DNA of 64,000 nucleotides from contig NC_039362.1 in the NCBI RefSeq assembly GCF_003573695.1, positions 196,476,168 to 196,540,167 on the forward strand, given 5' to 3'. This document shows positions 47,401-58,299 of the stretch, piece by piece. The notes beneath the pieces were generated by a model. The model did no database searches and was not told the DNA's origin. It saw nothing but the letters and a program-made list of their open reading frames with translations. The position numbers and the translations under genes are program-made. How positions within the stretch are numbered: the first letter of the stretch is position 1; each line of letters opens with the position of its first letter. Origin of the DNA: Papaver somniferum (taxonomy: Eukaryota; Streptophyta; Magnoliopsida; Ranunculales; Papaveraceae).

Positions 47401-49775
47401 TGATAACAAAACTTTCCCTTGGAACTACCTGACCTGCGTGCCCTGGAAGTGGGAGAAGCAATGACTTCGACTGAGATACCTAGTCGCTTAAGTTCATTGC
47501 GCAACTTCAATGGAATTACTGGCTGCGGCTCATTGTCAGGAACAAGATTTGTAGAACAGCCCATATCCGAGGTAATTACTGCTGTAGGTTCGAATCCAGG
47601 TGGAGATTCTGAAGTGCTAGAATCCAAACTATCTGACAGTTCTTTATCTTCGACAGAGAAAAACGTGTCTTCAAGGCCCATAAGAGGAGAAACATACTGT
47701 TTTTCTTCATGCACAGGGATGACATCTTCTCCGTCTAACCTAATAATGTGTTGCACAACAAAGTCTCTTAGAATATACTTCTTTGTAGGTAGAACAGGCG
47801 TAGGCTTTAGAATAGGACCGTACTCAGTAACTTTAGAGATAAGAAATCTCATGGTATGATTATGCATGGAACTAAAATTGATGCCAAGTTTGATACCAAG
47901 GTTAAAAAGTCTGTTAACTTTTGCAATGATCCAGGTGGGTATTATAAATTGAAGGGTTTTCTGTGGTTTAAAATTTTTTGGTCGATATGAGCTAGGTCTT
48001 GTCTGGATTAGGGGATGATAAGGGTGACAGAGAGTAGGTACTGAGGGTTGAATTGATAAGGGTGTAGGGTAATGCATTAGCTTTTCTACAATGGATTTTA
48101 GGTATACAAGAGGCGACTTTATTTCAGATGTCTGGGACTCAGAAAACGATGGTGTACAGGAGTCAGGGATTGATAATTTGAATGCTGGGCTGGATATCTC
48201 GTCAATTTCCATGTCATCATACAACACATCTGTAACAGCCACGTCAGTTGAGATGTTTGCAGAACACACAACAGGTTTTCCAATAGAAACTCCCACAAAA
48301 TATGCAGTTAAAACAGGAATATTAACTCGATGCCATACCTGTTTGGCTTGCCTGGATTTTGATTTTTTCTTCTTCCTACGTTGCCTATTTTTCCTAGAAT
48401 TACGCCATGCATTTTTATCTCCTTTTATAACAGACGGATTAACTGTAGTTTCCAAAGAATCTGCCGAAGATATATTCATATCTGTTATTGACCCGTCCCT
48501 GCATGAAACAGTTGTACTGTGTTGTAACTTTCTTTTTTTGACGAAAGTTTCCACAGAATGTGGAGTTATTTCCGTGTTCCCAGGGGGTGTGATGAGGAAG
48601 CTACATCTAGCCGATGAAGATGATACGCCTGTAACATTGATATAAGCTGTAAACATTTGTTTATCAAAAAAAATCTTGATAACTCTTGGTATAGAGTTCA
48701 ATCCATTGATATTCCTGATTTTCATACGTATAGCCCGTAAGTTTGTGAGCTTTAGAGTTGCCGGATCAATCAGAAGTAACTCACCACAAATTCTGCCAAT
48801 ATCATGCATGAGTTTTAATGACCAAAATTGGTGTGGAACACCCAAAATTTCGATATTGAACTCATAATGATGTACTGGTTTTGAGCCCCATATTTGATGA
48901 TGCCATCGAAACACAGAATATGTAATATTTTGTGTAGAGAATTGGAACTCATAATTTTCCCAGGAGAACTCTGCATCAACATGAAAAATTGCTTGTGTGG
49001 AATTAATAGGAAATAATTCAAAGGCCTTGTGAATGTGTAACTCTGTACACAAAATTCTCCCTAGGTTCAACCATGACCTGACTTTTTTTGAGGAGGATAT
49101 GATAAATGCATTCTTCCATTCCCCAATATCAGTTGGATCATGATTAATATGAAGAAACTGGCCATATTTGGAGTTCTTTGTGTTGATAACACAAGGGGCA
49201 GCAAATTTGTTACAAACAAAAGGTGACTGGTTTATGGGATGATGAGCTTGGGTAATGACTTGCTTGTTCTGAGAGAATAGGGATTGAGCATAGGATTTAT
49301 TGGTTTTAGTAAATTTTCCTGGTTGATTTAGTAGATTGGGAAGGTTTTGAAGATTTGGTTTTGGTTTAGATAATGAAGCAGAGAAGTGTATGATATCTTC
49401 CATTGCAAAAGCCATTGCAAACCATCCTTCAAATCTGGTACCAGAAGGAACATAGTAAGAGATTGGGTATGCTTTTGGGTTTGGCCTGGAAACTATAATA
49501 TGGAGATAGTAACCATGTTCATTGTGAAGTTTAGTTGCTGAAAACCATTGTAAGTTGTCTTCATGTTTCCATACCTTCTTGCCTAAATCACCATTCTTTG
49601 CTGCTTCATAAAACAGTTTTTGTAAATCTACTGCTAACCTAAAGGAGATCGTTCCAATCAACTTTCTATTTGAATGGAACTCTGTGAGATTAATGGTTGA
49701 ATTGGGAATGGTATCACTACATGATATTCTAAAGTACTTCCGATCAATGGTGATGAATCGTAGCTCAGGAGACAT
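47397..49775 (-). CDS. LINE ORF1 protein, 792 residues, open
   Basis: The first in-frame ATG is at 49,775 (MSPELRFITIDRKYF); upstream in-frame sequence has no other ATG. The N-terminal part contains KLFYEAAKNGDLGKKVWKHE and FEGWFAMAFAMEDI. The middle contains an RRM-like DUF4283-type region (EILGVPHQFWSLKLMHDIG, LIDPATLKLTNLRAIRMKI). A strongly basic stretch (RKNRQRRKKKKSKSRQAK) could bind RNA or act in nuclear import. No CCHC zinc knuckle is visible, unlike many plant L1 ORF1 proteins. The C-terminal third is Pro/Ser-rich. Confidence 0.8.
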   Translation of the reverse strand: MSPELRFITIDRKYFRISCSDTIPNSTINLTEFHSNRKLIGTISFRLAVDLQKLFYEAAKNGDLGKKVWKHEDNLQWFSATKLHNEHGYYLHIIVSRPNPKAYPISYYVPSGTRFEGWFAMAFAMEDIIHFSASLSKPKPNLQNLPNLLNQPGKFTKTNKSYAQSLFSQNKQVITQAHHPINQSPFVCNKFAAPCVINTKNSKYGQFLHINHDPTDIGEWKNAFIISSSKKVRSWLNLGRILCTELHIHKAFELFPINSTQAIFHVDAEFSWENYEFQFSTQNITYSVFRWHHQIWGSKPVHHYEFNIEILGVPHQFWSLKLMHDIGRICGELLLIDPATLKLTNLRAIRMKIRNINGLNSIPRVIKIFFDKQMFTAYINVTGVSSSSARCSFLITPPGNTEITPHSVETFVKKRKLQHSTTVSCRDGSITDMNISSADSLETTVNPSVIKGDKNAWRNSRKNRQRRKKKKSKSRQAKQVWHRVNIPVLTAYFVGVSIGKPVVCSANISTDVAVTDVLYDDMEIDEISSPAFKLSIPDSCTPSFSESQTSEIKSPLVYLKSIVEKLMHYPTPLSIQPSVPTLCHPYHPLIQTRPSSYRPKNFKPQKTLQFIIPTWIIAKVNRLFNLGIKLGINFSSMHNHTMRFLISKVTEYGPILKPTPVLPTKKYILRDFVVQHIIRLDGEDVIPVHEEKQYVSPLMGLEDTFFSVEDKELSDSLDSSTSESPPGFEPTAVITSDMGCSTNLVPDNEPQPVIPLKLRNELKRLGISVEVIASPTSRARRSGSSKGKFCYQ

Positions 49776-49938
49776 AACTGGGTTAAAAATTCTAGGATAA
49801 CTAATGGTTCTAGGGGATCTAAACACTAATTAGGGATGAAGAACACCAAGGTTTGGAGAATGTAGTTGGAGAGAGAACATTTTTTGGAGAGAGAAAATTT
49901 ATTATGAGCAGACGTGGGGAAGTTCCAAAGATGGTCAA

Positions 49939-50468
49939 TTTAGAGATGGTCATTCTGAAGACTCTTTTGCTATAATGGGCCTATAGTTGAACTGCAATGG
50001 TAGGTGGACTTGATTTCAGTGAATCCTATAATTTCTTTAGATATTAGATGCTAAATTGCTAACGCGAAAGGGTTATACAGTGCTAATCCTTTCTAGTTAG
50101 GTCCCAAATTTCATTAGATATTAGATATTAGTTGCTAACACGAAAGAGTTATATACAGTGCTAGCCATTTCAAGTTACCTCCCAAATTGCTTATAATTCA
50201 ACGTACCTGCATCGTACAGGACATAAATGCGTTTGGCAGTTGCCTACCCTGCCGTGACTGGCTTCAAAGCCTTATAATGTTGACAATTTGGGCTTCAGAG
50301 CCCATTTATCCCTAATTTTCCTCGGATAGCAAGATTTCCGGCTCACCCCCTATATCCGAGTTGTTCGACTTTCTGAAAGCATCACAGTTTTTTTATTACG
50401 ATAAGTAAAATGAACTTTCACAGAGTGAAGAGTGAATATAGAGCAGTGGAATTCGTTCGTAAACACTA
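49939..50468. repeat. Non-coding spacer with a 76-bp tandem duplication
   Basis: Two head-to-tail copies of a TTAGATATTAGATGCTAAAT-like unit lie at about 50,036-50,175, sharing GCTAACGCGAAAGGGTTATA and CAGTGCTA. No gene is seen. It is the left flank of the gag-protease element. Confidence 0.55.
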
Positions 50469-50475
50469 TACTAAT

Positions 50476-51820
50476 TGTCACACCTCCAAATGCCCCAGCA
50501 ATTTTCTGCGAAAGTGTAACCCGGCAGTACAAATGGTTCACCCAATTGCACTTCAGCCTTATAAGTTTGTACCAATACAAACAACTAACTCTTTAGGTTT
50601 ACCGGTGGAAGTCTTTAGCCTTCTTTCTCTTATCTTAAACTCATCAAATGCACCCCATAATACATTCAATGCATGCCATACTTTACCAACAACAATCATC
50701 CAACCAAGAACACTTAGAACATGACACAATCACTTCATTTTATTGCATCAAAGGGAAGAAATACAAAACTTACCCACTTGGGGACTTACACAGACTTGTT
50801 CACCTTTGGACCAAGCCTTAGTCTTACAAAAACTCTCATATTCACTCACATATGCAAACTCACTCTCCACTGCAAATGGTTCCTCAACACTCGAACTATT
50901 GAAAAACCTGATTTGTGTAGCTTCTATGGATATTTATAATGCCAAGAATCCAGGGCCAATCCGTATACAACTCTGTTGCACGCCCCATGAATAGCCATCT
51001 GTCCATGGGAAGTTCCTTAACCGCTAGTTCCACCTTTTTAACTGCTATCTTTAGTGTTGGCTTGCCCAATGGCGCCACACCTGTCTTCAACGGTTAGGAT
51101 ATGACAAACTCGGTTATAAAGCACTTTATAACCGTCTCTAACTTCCGCCCTTGCTCTGGCATGTGTGTGATGCACACACACTCGCAACTGACAGCTTGAA
51201 CTCAAGTCCAAAAATCATTATGCGTCACTGAACTTTGGTCATGCCAATGTTCGATAATGATTGTGCATCACTCCCTCTTGGCCTACGCCAAATTCCCGGC
51301 AATGATTACACTTCATACAACTTGCACTTCTACCAACCTTCAACAATACTTCTATTATGGCTTGCGTTGCACTATTATGGCTTGCATTGCACTATTATGG
51401 CTTTCATTGCGCACTTAGCTCATTTGGATGCCAACATCCAAATATTGTGCCAACTGAGTCTTGACTTGCTTAATTAAACTTCATGCTTCATATGCATCAC
51501 TCACATCTATTTTGGCAAACAGTTATCACCAATGGCGCGTTTGGCCCCGCCATTGTTGCACATGCATAGTCCAAGTCTTGTCCAAAGCTTAGGACCATGT
51601 CAAAGTCATTCCATGAATTTGCATCTCATCCTTTATTCCTTCCTTGAGCTAGGTAACTCTGAATAAGGATATGCAACACTATTGCATAATGTTGCATGTG
51701 CCAAGTAACCTTTCTTGTCTCAGCCATGTTGGCGCTACATCGTCGGATTGTGCAACTCCATTTGCCAGGTTACAAATTCCGTGACGCGCGATGATTGTGC
51801 ACCACTATGCGGACCGTTCA
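50476..51820 (-). repeat. Element E 3' LTR (left copy)
   Basis: 1,345 bp, TGTCACACCTCC to GGACCGTTCA on the plus strand. It contains a 770-bp portion (about 50,530-51,297) absent from the other LTR. A GGCTTGCATTGCACTATTAT-like short tandem repeat lies at about 51,355-51,410. Confidence 0.8.
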
Positions 51821-53034
51821 TAGACCTCCACCACCTAATCCATTCAATGCCCTCGTTGAATGCAACATCAGTTCATCCTCTACTGAACTTTCCTTGGCCT
51901 TGTACGCTTCTGAGTCACTCTCAGAAATCAGAAACTTCGTTTATCCTTTAACCTTTCCAAACCTCCTTTTCCTAGTACTTTACGCCGCCAATTAGTTTGT
52001 TTGCTTTTCCATTGAGCCTATGAATTCCAGCTTCATTGTTGCATCGTCGACTATGCTTCAATCTCTACTTCATTCACATCTCAACACCCAAATGCTACTG
52101 GTAATTTGTTGCTATGCCTCTTGCATCAGAACAAATTTTTCTTTCAAGCCATTTCGTGCCTAAGTGTACACTTGAAACAGCTAACATATCACTATGATAT
52201 GCTTAACTTATCTTACTTGCCTTCAATTCCGACTGACATTGCTGCTTTGCAACTCAACAAGCCTTACTGTAGACTAAGTGTTCTTCAATCTTTTTGCAAT
52301 CCTCGTGTGCAAACTTGACTGAAATGCATGACATTAGCCATGACTTAGGATACCCCTGACATCAGACCGTCTCTCTAGAGACCAGGCTCCTCTTCACGCG
52401 CCTTTGAAACTAACAAGACCTCACTTGTTCTTTTAAACTGCTACGCTTTAATGTAGCAGAAAAACAACATCATGTTCTCCCTAACTATGAGTTACTCTTA
52501 ACTCATATGCTTGATGGACTTACATCTTCATTCTTGCTGCGTTACTCCATGCTATCGTTGCCAAATACTGTCGCACTTCTACGTAACTCTCCCAACAACA
52601 AACTTGCCTATGCCACCAACTTTACTTCTTTTCTTGGTTTTCCTTTCAACGTTTCTTATTGTATACTTTGGCTAAGTATACTTGTAGTGCTTCCCCAATG
52701 AACTTAGCTTTACATTAAGCAAAAAGAGACAAGGTTTTTGCTTAATTAAACACCTCCTTCATTCATTACACTATCCTTACATAAGAAACATAGGGACCAT
52801 TCACATTACACCACGACCCATACTCGGCCAAACTGAAAGCAAATACATTACCAAAGAAAATACACCAACTAGAGTGTGTTATCTTCAAAGACCATAAGAT
52901 CAGAAACATCCAACTTAACTTGAAAACAGAAATAACAAACAGATAATATGCCAAAGTCTTCATACTTCAGCAACCTTGCAGGTTCAGGCACTTGCAAACA
53001 ACAATGCAAGGCCCCTGCTTCATACATACGCTAA
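51821..53034 (-). other. Element E 3' untranslated region
   Basis: Starts on its LTR side with a purine-rich tract on the minus strand (GGTGGTGGAGGTCTA) fitting a polypurine tract. The rest shows no RT or integrase motif and only short unconserved ORFs. Confidence 0.6.
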
Positions 53035-54708
53035 TCACGAAGAATAAGGGAAGCTAAGATCCATAGGATATCCAAATTCCATATGAATCTCAGCTAAGCT
53101 TTTTTCAAACGAGCGGACAGAAGCAAACTCACTTGCCTTTCCCATATCGCACTTCATATTAACCGGACTAACTTTCCTTACACCTTTCACGAAACAAGGT
53201 GCACTTGGACATTGTATGAAAATCCCGCCAAGGTGAGGCATCACTGTTGCCTCTGCTTCTTTGAAAAAGTTGTTACCAAGAATCATCTCAAAGTCACTGA
53301 GATGCATCACCGTTACGCTGATCTGGCCACGCCATTCTCCCACTTCAACATTCACCACTGCCATCCCCTTGATTGTCTTAGCTATATCATTCACTGTCTT
53401 CATGCAGTGACCAGCCTGATATACTTCTAAACCCAAGTACTCTGCCAATGACAAGCTCATAACAGTATGCGACGCACCTGTATCTGCCATGCCCCAAAGA
53501 CGATGATTGTGTATGCCAACATTCACATAAACCAGGCCAGCGCCACTCAGCCCATGTTGTACTGCTGCCGTTTGTGCTACTATGTTGCATAGTTGAATAA
53601 GATTAACATGATCTACTTGATCATCTTCTTCTTTGTCACCACTACACTCAGTGACGATTGCGGACAATTTTTCTTTCTTTGGACAATCACGCACAAGGTG
53701 AGGACCCTTGCATAAGAAACAACCACCAGCCTTATTCTTTGCATCCAAACTATCATCCCTTTGATAGCTTTTCTCCTTGGCCTCAGAACTTTTGTTATCC
53801 TTGTCCGTACTCTTCTGGTTTTTCTTGTCCTTTCCCTTCCTATTAGCATCAGTTGAGGTATTGAGTGATCTATAATCAGCAAGGCTATCCACGATTGCAA
53901 TGGCCGAAGGTAGGACTTTGGCACCTTGCCTTCGCACTTCGGCCTGAGCCCATGCTTGCAAACCAGATGTAAAATTGAACAACTTGTCTTCCTTCGACAT
54001 GTTGCGAATGTCTAGCATCAGAGACGAGAACTATTTCACGTATTTCCGTGGTGTTTCGGTATGCCTCAGCTTACGCAAGCTCTCTCTGGCTAGCCAAGAA
54101 TCTTTGCTTGGTAAGAATTGACTCTTAAATTCTTCTTTCATGACACCCCATGTCACGATGCCTGGACGACCAGCAGTAAGGTCATCGTCAGTTCTAGTTC
54201 TCCACCATAACTTTACATCACCTTCCAGGTACATGCTAAGGAGAGTAACCTTTTGTTCTTCCGGGGTTCTGGCGGCCTTGAAGTATTGGTCCATGTCCCA
54301 CATGAAATTCTACAATTCCATCGCATCTCTTGCGCCAGAAAATTCCTTAGGTTCTGGGACTTTAATCTTCGTAAAGTCACTGCCACTACCACCTGCAGTA
54401 GCTTGATCTGAACCATTCACACCCACCATACGCCTCAAAACACTTAACTCATCAGTTATTTCTTTCAAGGCTCCTGTGAACATTGTCTTAACAGCATCGA
54501 TTTGGCCTTCCAAATCTTTATGCTTCTTAGTTGTTTCTTGGTTTGACTGCAGCATATCAGCAACATACCCGTTAAGAGCCTGAATGCGAGCCATAACCGT
54601 TTCTTTATAATTGGTATCATTAGGATGGCGCACCTCTCCACCAATCCTATCTTCCAAGTTAGCAATCCTATCAGTCAAGGTATCTGTCGAACTCTTCTTA
54701 CCATCCAT
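53035..54708 (-). pseudogene. gag: Element E gag-protease with two amber stops
   Basis: One frame of 558 codons from ATG 54,708. It has a coiled-coil-like N-terminus (residues about 1-110), a retrotransposon gag core (YFKAARTPEEQKVTLLSMYL, GDVKLWW, FKSQFLP, RESLRKLRHTETPRKYVK), a Lys-rich hinge, a CCHC knuckle (CFLCKGPHLVRDC) and an aspartic protease (GMADTGASHTVMS, FEMILGNNFF). It is interrupted only by TAG at 54,312-54,310 and TAG at 54,033-54,031, each where Glu would fit. Translation ends at 53,035 shortly after the protease, with no pol. Confidence 0.85.
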
Positions 54709-54782
54709 TATTTCTAGCAATTCAACAACTAAACTCGAGCAAAACTGAGAAAATCTTCCAACAAAATCTAAAACAGAGCAAT

Positions 54783-54798
54783 ATGTGCTCTGATACCC
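54783..54798 (-). promoter_or_regulatory. Primer-binding site of element E
   Basis: Minus strand GGGTATCAGAGCACAT, close to the TGGTATCAGAGC site for initiator tRNA-Met, a few bases from the LTR end at 54,803. Confidence 0.7.
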
Positions 54799-54802
54799 GT
54801 AC

Positions 54803-55373
54803 TGACACACCTCCAAATGCCCCAACAATTTTTTGCGAAAGTGTAACCCGTCAATGATTACACTTCATGCAACTTGCACTTCTGCCAACCTTCAACAATA
54901 CTGCTATTATGGCTTTCGTTGAACTATTATGGCTTGCGTCGCACTATTATGGCTTGCATTCCGCACTTAGCTCATTTGGATGCCAACATCCAAATATCGT
55001 GCCAACTGAGTCTTGACTTGCTTAATTAAGCTTCATGCTTCATATGCATCACTCGCATCTCTTTTGGCGAACAGTTATCACCAATGGCGCGTTTGGCCCC
55101 GCCATTGTTGCACATGCACAGTCCTAGTCTTGGCCAAAGCTTAGGACCATGCCAAAGTCATTCCATGACTTTGCATCTCATCCTTTATTCCTTCCTTGAG
55201 CTAGGCTAACTCTGAATAAGGATATGCAACACTATCGCATAATGTTGCATGTGCCAAGTAACCTTTCTTGTCTCAGCCATGTTGGCGCTACATCGTCGGA
55301 TTGTGCAGCTCCATCTGCCAGGTTACAAATTCCGTGACGCACGATGATTGCGCACCACTATGCGGACCGGTCA
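54803..55373 (-). repeat. Element E 5' LTR (right copy), internally deleted
   Basis: 571 bp. It aligns with both ends of the left LTR but lacks its 50,530-51,297 part; the junction lies in GTAACCCGTCAATGATTACA (about 54,841-54,860). Confidence 0.8.
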
Positions 55374-55380
55374 TACTAAT

Positions 55381-55659
55381 CCATAACAACCATAAAGCTC
55401 TAGAAAACTGACCTACGTACGAAGAGCAAATGTCGAAGTTCAGCAGTCCGAAGACGAAGAGAAAAGCATGATATTGGCAACAAGCCCTGTCTACTTTAAA
55501 ACATAATCAGCAGAACTTATATACTATATGGTACACTATCTAAGCCACACATGAGTGACATGAAACAGTGGGGTTAAGGTTTAACCAGCTCCAATTACAA
55601 TCCCATACCTTATCCAACAAACATATATACATATAGAAATCCTGAAAATCTCAACTCAA
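55381..55659. other. Unassigned spacer
   Basis: About 280 bp with no ORF, repeat or motif that I can support. It is the right flank of element E before the duplication. Confidence 0.4.
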
Positions 55660-55871
55660 CACTTAACTAGTATCATGTGGGTCGGCACATCATATATCTA
55701 TCTGTCTATCAAATTTGGTCATCACAATATGAATATCTACATAAGAAATAGTTTAGAGAAACCATACAAAATCTGTTACCAAGTTTAACGAACAAGAAAA
55801 GTCTAGCATAACATTAAAAGGAAATGAGATACAATCACATGCATTGTTTTTCTTTGAGGCAAAAGGGCAAT

Positions 55872-55877
55872 TTTATT
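55872..55877 (-). terminator. Poly(A) signal of bZIP copy II
   Basis: AATAAA on the minus strand, about 210 bp after the stop codon, at the same place in the damaged paralogue. Confidence 0.45.
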
Positions 55878-56087
55878 AGTCAATAACAATCACCAAACTG
55901 ATGAAAGTTATCAGAAAGAGATACAAAGTAGCATAAGGCATAAGATGCAAAATAAGAGCAGTATCCCATTAGCAACTACGTCTTGTACAACTACAAAGCC
56001 ATTCATTCAACTAACATAGCAAGTATTCAAAAATATTCATCGACTTTGTTCTGACAAGAAGGTTTCGCGTAATAAGAAGAAATCACT

Positions 56088-58152
56088 CTAAAAATTGAAG
56101 GAATCAGCACTTAATTCAAACAATGAGCAGCGGCTAATAAAATCTTCTCCGATTGTTGGTTGTTGTAAAAGTGTCGCCAGTTCATCTTCCTCCCATGACA
56201 GACTTTGGTGTTTAACTGCACCATACATACAAATGGTTAAGTCCAAAACTATATTACTGACGTTCTCTCTGCTACTGAAAAGTAAGACAACATCAGAGCA
56301 TAGGCAATCACGATACATTGACCAATATTATTCAGTTTTCACTTTGTCCTGATGTTAAGACGATAAATTTTGCACCAATGTCAGACATACTTAGGGTATA
56401 TCCATTTCAAACAAACACGTTATCACTACCATCTATTTATAAGGAATATAAGATAAAAGATTACCAGTATCTGATGTCGATGTTGCACTAGTACTATTAT
56501 CGTCCTCATTTGGCACCACATTATATTCTTTCTCGCAAGGAAACACCAAGTGGTGCAGACAGTTCTTCGCCGTGTGACCAAAACAGTCACATAGTTGGCA
56601 TGTGGGAGAATCAGCCATAGGAAATCCTGCATTGAAAGTCGGTTTCCGAGGTTACTTCGGCCCATAAACTTTAATAGTATTCATTTGTAATATAACTCGA
56701 AAATTTGGATACTATTACACCTCGATTTTTTTTTTTTGTTGGAAATAAATCGATTTATATTAATATTACACCTCGAGTATAAATATCCATAAGGATCCGA
56801 TTATTAAATGCATACTTCGACTTGCAATTTGTACCGTAAGATTGACTAGAAGTAAGATTACCATCTGTGTGATAGATAAGATTCGCCTCTAAAGCTAATT
56901 GCTTCCATCTGGCCGCTTCATCAGTTAAAATTGATACCTGATCGGTTAAACTGGACTTTTCTTCCTGTAATAAAATTTCAAAGGTTGCAAACAATTCAGT
57001 TAACAATCAAAATTCAAAGAATAACTTTTTCTTTTCCCATTTCGTACAAACCTATACTCGGATCACATATCTACACTATACCTGCAAATCTTTTATTTTC
57101 TTTTCAGTTTCTTCTTTATATTGTATTACTTTTTTCCGCGCCTTTGCTGCTGATATCTTGTTTTGAACTTGTCTGAAGCAAGAAAAAATAAAACGTAAAC
57201 TTGAATTAGTTTTGCATTTCTGCAGGTCATTCTACTTCTTTGGCTCAAATATCATTTTTGCTCGCTAAAAGTAAACCTCACCTTTTCAGCTTTCTCGGAC
57301 CTAATATGTCTATTGAATGTCCTTCATTACCTCCACTGGTTTCAACCTGGTCTCCTGATAGTACGGGCGCATTAACGCCACTACCACCACCAACGGATTT
57401 GGTGCTGCATCCTCCTCCTGCACTACCACTGTTGGTCTTGTCGTTGATTTCTAATGTTGTACATCCAAACAAAGTATTTTGGTATCGATGTGGTGGTACT
57501 CTTTTTCGACTACTTCTTAACAAGTAACTGGACGATGATGGGCATAAATTTTCTCCTGCAAAAATGAGTGCCTGTAAACCATGTAAGTATTATATATGTA
57601 AAGTAAAAATAATAAAAAATAAATAAAATGTATCACGACGAGGAGACACAAGAGGTGCTAAACTTTCTAAGGCCAAAGGGCTCAAACCATAAACCACACA
57701 AGAGAAGTCAAAGAAAAATCTTCCAACAAATAAGAAATGAAAAACCAAAAAGGGGAAAATAAAAATTAAAAAAAGTTACATCCTATAGGTTTAATTTTAC
57801 ACCCTTTTCTTGTAAAGTTCCGAGGAGGCACTAGAAGATACAAAAGTAACTTTGATGAACTTTTCGAGATCACACCAACACTATAAACCATAGGCAAGCT
57901 TACCGAAAGGGATTTCCTAAAGGTTTACTTGCTATAAGCTTTATCTTGTAAAGTGTCGAGGGAAGCAAAGAAAAACCTTACCACAAAAAGGGAATAAAAT
58001 GATTTAAAAAAAATAAAAATAAAATAAATTATCTGCTAAAACTTTGGTGGTATCTTCTACTTATAAGTGTTTTTCCCTAAGATCTGGTTAAAGTTGGAAA
58101 CTCTAGCGGAGTTGATATGTCCCAGAGGAAACAATAGTTATCTACTCACCAT
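56088..58152 (-). CDS. bZIP transcription-factor-like protein with C-terminal CCHC zinc knuckle, six exons, 258 residues
   Basis: Exons (minus): 58,152-58,150 (ATG only), 57,571-57,282, 57,172-57,082, 56,964-56,862, 56,626-56,465 and 56,215-56,088. All introns are GT-AG and all phases match. The protein has a Ser/Gly-rich N-terminus (MALIFAGENLCPSSSSYLL). Its bZIP basic region NKISAAKARKKVIQ (Asn-x7-Arg) lies near residues 102-115, followed by a short zipper with Leu at seven-residue steps (IKDLQEEKSSLTDQVSIL). A zinc knuckle CQLCDCFGHTAKNC (C-x2-C-x4-H-x4-C, about residue 171) and an acidic tail (SWEEDELATLLQQ) complete it. By family knowledge the bZIP part should dimerise and bind ACGT-core DNA in the nucleus; the knuckle suggests nucleic-acid binding. 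It is not recognised as a known named gene. Expression is unproven. Confidence 0.75.
56465..56626 (-). CDS. Exon 5 of the bZIP gene: zinc knuckle exon
   Basis: 162 bp, phase 1 at both ends, so it can be skipped or included without changing frame. It encodes the entire CCHC motif and a Ser/Thr/Asp-rich linker ending TSTSDTG. Acceptor AATGCAG and donor GATACTG-GTAATC are canonical. The equivalent exon in copy I carries an in-frame TAG in the knuckle. Confidence 0.75.
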
Positions 58153-58299
58153 GACAATCACAAAAGGAAGCAAAAAGCAATTAGAGACCGAGATCGAGAT
58201 AGTGAACGAGAAACGAAAAAACTTGCGATTTAGATAGCGAATGAAAAATGGGAAGGCTTAAAGGGATAAAGGGATTTGGAGTTTTGGTGTTTGATGCTT

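Larger units (their letters stand above)
43650..49923 (-). mobile_element. Nearly full-length L1-type LINE
   Basis: 6.27 kb on the minus strand with 15-bp target duplications, a poly(A) tail, a 5' UTR of about 150 bp (starts CTTCCCCACGTCTGC) and two ORFs. The coding potential is spoiled only by two in-frame stops in ORF2. It inserted into an already rearranged spacer copy. Being long, with a perfect duplication, it is one of the youngest insertions here. Confidence 0.92.
50476..55373 (-). mobile_element. Element E: gag-protease-only LTR retrotransposon
   Basis: Minus-strand element with LTRs 50,476-51,820 and 54,803-55,373. TACTAAT repeats outside both ends (50,469-50,475 and 55,374-55,380). 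There is a primer-binding site next to the right LTR and a gag-protease ORF between. No RT, RNase H or integrase exists in its 3-kb interior, so it is non-autonomous (TR-GAG type). LTR ends read TGACCGGTCC...GGTGTGACA on the minus strand. Confidence 0.85.

Noticed and set aside
47419..48645. Plus-strand ORFs opposite LINE ORF1 (47,419-47,859; 48,091-48,645)
   Set aside because: Mirror frames of the long ORF1 coding strand.
56095..56352. Plus-strand 85-codon ORF over the last bZIP exon
   Set aside because: Antisense shadow; the minus strand has the splice-consistent exon.
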